A stretch of 64,000 bases of DNA from Comamonas sp. GB3 AK4-5. Its GTDB lineage: Bacteria > Pseudomonadota > Gammaproteobacteria > Burkholderiales > Burkholderiaceae_C. The position numbers and the translations under genes were made by a program. Position 1 is the first letter of the stretch. Each line of letters starts with the position of its first letter. The stretch spans positions 2,542,001 through 2,606,000 of the forward strand of contig NZ_CP166730.1 of assembly GCF_041320665.1 (NCBI RefSeq), given 5' to 3'. This document shows, piece by piece, positions 61,442 through 64,000 of this stretch. The notes under the pieces were generated by a model. It ran no database searches. It worked only from the letters and a program-made list of their open reading frames with translations, and had not been told where the DNA came from.

Positions 61442-62446
61442 CTAGCGCAGTTTCTTTAACTCGTCTTGGGTTTGCTTCCACAGTTCCTGGCCCACGGCGC
61501 TGGCCACCGATGCATGCACGCTGCTGAGCTTGGTGCGCATGCGATCGGCTTCGGCGGCGGACAGCTCGTTGACCTGCATGCCTTTTTGCTTCAGGTCGGC
61601 CAGGGCCTTGGCGGCTTCGGCCCGGGTGTCCTGGCGTTCAAAGTCGCGGCTTTTTTTGGCGGCGTCCAGCAGCACTTTTTGCTCGTCCTTGGAGAGGCCA
61701 TCCCACCATTTCTTGCTCACGGTGAGGATCCAGGGGCTGTAGACATGGTTGGTCACCGTCAGGTACTTCTGCACCTCATAGAACTTGCTGGACAGCACGG
61801 TGTTGTAGGGGTTCTCCTGGCCATCCACGGCCCTGGTTTCCAGCGCAGTAAACAGCTCCGAGAACGGCAGCGGTACAGCATTCGCACCCAAGGCCTTGAA
61901 GCTGTCCAGAAAGACGTTGTTCTGCATCACGCGCAGCTTGATGCCGTTCAGATCTTCCAGCCTGGCCACGGGCTGCTTGTTGTTCGTCAGGTTGCGAAAA
62001 CCGTTTTCCCAATACACCAAGGCCACCATGCCCTTGGGCTCCAGCGTGGCCTTGATGCGATCGCCCACGGGCCCATCCAGCAAGGCATCGGCCTCCTTGG
62101 TGTTGTTGATCAAAAACGGGGTATCCCACAGCGCCATCTGCGGGGCCACACCCACCAGGGTGGCGGTGGAGCCCACCATCATCTCCTGGGCACCACCAAT
62201 CAAGGCCTGCTGCATCTGCGTGTCCGAGCCCAGCGCGGCATTGCCGATGGCGCGGATTTTCATCTTGCCGCTAGTGGCCTTTTCCACCTCCTTGGCAAAA
62301 AAGCGCGCCGCGCGGCCCTGGTTGGAGTCGTCCACCAGGCCGTAGCCAAAGCGCACGATGCGGGGTTTGAAGTCCTGGGCCTGTGCGGCCGTGGTGGCCA
62401 TCAGTGCGGCGACTGCCACGGCGGCCAAAGCGAATCTGCGTTGCAT
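61442..62446 (-). CDS. dctP: TRAP transporter substrate-binding protein
   Basis: 334 residues: signal peptide (MQRRFALAAVAVAALMATTA, cut after AQA), then a DctP-type binding fold with IRAIGNAALGSDTQMQQALI, LRVMQNNVFLDSFKALGANA (carrying the carboxylate-binding Arg) and ALETRAVDGQENPYNTVLSS. It captures an organic acid in the periplasm. With edd-eda downstream, gluconate or another sugar acid is the likely ligand. Confidence 0.92.
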   Translation of the reverse strand: MQRRFALAAVAVAALMATTAAQAQDFKPRIVRFGYGLVDDSNQGRAARFFAKEVEKATSGKMKIRAIGNAALGSDTQMQQALIGGAQEMMVGSTATLVGVAPQMALWDTPFLINNTKEADALLDGPVGDRIKATLEPKGMVALVYWENGFRNLTNNKQPVARLEDLNGIKLRVMQNNVFLDSFKALGANAVPLPFSELFTALETRAVDGQENPYNTVLSSKFYEVQKYLTVTNHVYSPWILTVSKKWWDGLSKDEQKVLLDAAKKSRDFERQDTRAEAAKALADLKQKGMQVNELSAAEADRMRTKLSSVHASVASAVGQELWKQTQDELKKLR

Positions 62447-62533
62447 GTCTGTCTCCTTATGCGGTGTGAAAAATGGGCTTTCCGCCTCTAATGCTTGTGT
62501 ACAAAGCGTCGCGCGCTATAAAAAACAAAGCCA

Positions 62534-63814
62534 TCAATGCATCCACTGCAGCGGTGCCGTCACGATCTGCGGAAACAGCACCAGCAGCACGGCCAGCAGC
62601 ACATAGGCCAGCAGAAAAGGCGTGGTGCCCTTGATCACGGTCTCCATGCGCAGCCGGCCCACGCCTGCCACCACGTTCTGCACCGTACCCACGGGGGGCG
62701 TGATCAGGCCGATACAGCCCACATAGATGAACATGAAACCGAAGTACACCGGGTCTATGCCGGCCTTCACCGCCAGCGGGGCGCACACCGGGCCGAAGAT
62801 CAAGATCGTGGGTGTCAAATCCATGGCCGTGCCCACCACCAGCAAAAACAGCATCATCAGCGCCATAAAGGCCATGGGGTTGCCCAGCACGCCGGAGAAG
62901 GCATCGGCCAGCAGATTGGGCAGATCGGCCAGAGTGATCATGTAGGCCGTCACCGTGGCCGCACCGCACAGGAACATGACCACGGCCGTGGTCTTGGCTG
63001 CGGCCAGAAACACCTCGTACAACCGGGTCCAGCTCATCTCGCGGTAAACCACCATGGAGACAAACAAGGCATAGACCGCGGCCACCACGGCGGCTTCGGT
63101 AGGCGTGAACAGCCCGCCCTTGAGGCCGCCCAGAATGATGACGGGCATCATCATGGCCCAGAAGCTTTTGAGCAGTGCCTTGAGCCGCGCCCCCCAGCCT
63201 ATGCGCACGCCTTGAGCGAGCTGGTATTTGCGCGCAATCCACCACCAGGCAAAAACCAGGAACACGCCCATGATCAGCCCCGGCACAACACCCGACAGAA
63301 ACAGCTTGCTGATGGAGGTATTGGTGGTCACGCCATAGATCACAAAGGGCATGGAGGGCGGGATGATGGGGGCGATGATGCCGCCCGAGGCCAGCAGGCC
63401 TGCGCCGTAGCTGTCCGGGTATTTGTGGTCGCGCATCATGGGCAGCAAGATGGTGGCCAATGCGGCCGTGTCGGCAATGGCCGAGCCGCTCATGGAGGCC
63501 AGCAGCACGGCCGCGCCAATGGCCACATAGCCCAGACCGCCCCGGATATGGCCCACAAAGGCGCTGGCCAGATCGATGATGCGGCGCGACAGGCCACCGG
63601 CATTCATCAGCTCGCCCGCCAGAATGAAAAACGGCACGGCCAGCAGCGGGAAGTTGTCAAAGCCCGCCTGCAGGTTCTGGGCCAGCAGCTGGGAGTCAAA
63701 AAAGTCCAGATGCCACATCAACGCCACGCCGGTGAGCACCAGCGACTGTGCAATCGGCATGCCGATCACCATGCCGCCGATGAGCACGAAGAGAAAAATA
63801 AAGGTCACAACCAT
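62534..63814 (-). CDS. dctM: TRAP transporter large permease
   Basis: 426 residues with about twelve membrane helices, of the DctM family: FILAGELMNAGGLSRRIIDL, GSAIADTAALATILLPMM, and the C-terminal YVGCIGLITPPVGTVQNVVA. It forms the sodium-driven channel with DctQ. It lies 87 bases upstream of dctP and 33 bases after dctQ. Confidence 0.95.
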   Translation of the reverse strand: MVVTFIFLFVLIGGMVIGMPIAQSLVLTGVALMWHLDFFDSQLLAQNLQAGFDNFPLLAVPFFILAGELMNAGGLSRRIIDLASAFVGHIRGGLGYVAIGAAVLLASMSGSAIADTAALATILLPMMRDHKYPDSYGAGLLASGGIIAPIIPPSMPFVIYGVTTNTSISKLFLSGVVPGLIMGVFLVFAWWWIARKYQLAQGVRIGWGARLKALLKSFWAMMMPVIILGGLKGGLFTPTEAAVVAAVYALFVSMVVYREMSWTRLYEVFLAAAKTTAVVMFLCGAATVTAYMITLADLPNLLADAFSGVLGNPMAFMALMMLFLLVVGTAMDLTPTILIFGPVCAPLAVKAGIDPVYFGFMFIYVGCIGLITPPVGTVQNVVAGVGRLRMETVIKGTTPFLLAYVLLAVLLVLFPQIVTAPLQWMH

Positions 63815-63847
63815 GGTGCGCAGTCCCTATGCAATGCTTGGCAAGAT

Positions 63848-64000
63848 TCATTCGATATCGAGGAGGCCCGCATCGCGCTCCACCGCCGCGCCGCGGCGTA
63901 TATCGCGCGCCGCCACCACCAGCAGGCCCACGGCCAGCACCAGGGTGGCGGCAGCACCCAGGGCCAGCGGATAGCCCAGCACCGTGCTGTAGCTGGAAAG
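63848..64000 (-). CDS. dctQ: TRAP transporter small permease, C-terminal part
   Basis: The last 50 residues are visible and end at TGA 63848-63850: SSYSTVLGYPLALGAAATLV, a membrane helix, then a charged tail (RDIRRGAAVERD). The length, helix and position before dctM fit DctQ. The gene continues beyond the right end of the window. Confidence 0.85.
   Translation of the reverse strand, partial: LSSYSTVLGYPLALGAAATLVLAVGLLVVAARDIRRGAAVERDAGLLDIE

Overview
The window looks like the chromosome of a betaproteobacterium of the family Comamonadaceae, probably Comamonas or a close relative. The evidence is the high G+C coding style, the gene order thrS-infC-rpmI-rplT-pheS-pheT-ihfA-merR-tRNA-Pro, an Entner-Doudoroff edd-eda pair next to a TRAP carrier, and GC-rich dispersed palindromic repeats at three places (about 1194, 35139 and 61346). 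The genus is inference; no rRNA is present.

1-17.6 kb: two Lrp/AsnC regulators, a PsiF-like periplasmic protein, a BigR-type repressor with two YeeE/YedE sulfur-transport half-proteins and a YgaP-like DUF2892 protein, a CxxC carboxymuconolactone decarboxylase-like protein, an MFS exporter with a divergent AraC regulator, a LysE exporter with a divergent Lrp regulator, a large autotransporter, a GNAT acetyltransferase, and an iron-uptake unit (TonB-dependent receptor, DUF3325, PepSY protein, DUF3649) facing an OmpR/histidine-kinase pair.

17.7-24.7 kb: a thiol/sulfur block on the minus strand: DsbG, an unusual membrane-anchored TlpA, a DsrE-like protein, a dihydrolipoamide dehydrogenase-like flavoprotein, then diheme cytochromes of the thiosulfate dehydrogenase type (TsdA and TsdB), with a 268-bp MITE-like element between the two groups. 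A DMT exporter follows. A second sulfide-linked pair (SQR-like flavoprotein plus DUF1641, behind a TetR gene) lies at 53.9-56.3 kb. Together with BigR this suggests a cell equipped to sense, oxidise and detoxify reduced sulfur.

25-37.3 kb: isocitrate lyase, then the translation operon. The thrS leader has a 13-codon peptide with five Thr codons, four in a row, and mutually exclusive hairpins ending in an intrinsic terminator: a textbook-type threonine attenuator. A MerR regulator, tRNA-Pro(GGG), a bile-acid/sodium symporter-like protein and a LysR regulator follow.

37.4-48.6 kb: accessory region. An acetyltransferase gene is cut by a chimeric IS structure (IS3-type left part, complete IS481-type element, IS3-type right part) without target duplications, which suggests recombination between two distant IS copies. 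To its right is a truncated phage-like element: rolling-circle HUH replication protein (phage GPA type), M15 endolysin, two small membrane proteins, two related proteins of unknown function, and finally an AT-rich gene for a STAND/AAA-type ATPase with an unrecognised N-terminal domain, a candidate defence protein.

48.8-64 kb: an unrecognised 499-residue protein, a second, AT-rich autotransporter, the TetR-SQR-DUF1641 unit, a KfrA-like coiled-coil DNA-binding protein with palindromic operators divergent from a tyrosine recombinase, and a minus-strand dctQ-dctM-dctP-edd-eda run that plausibly imports and degrades a sugar acid such as gluconate. The window ends inside dctQ.
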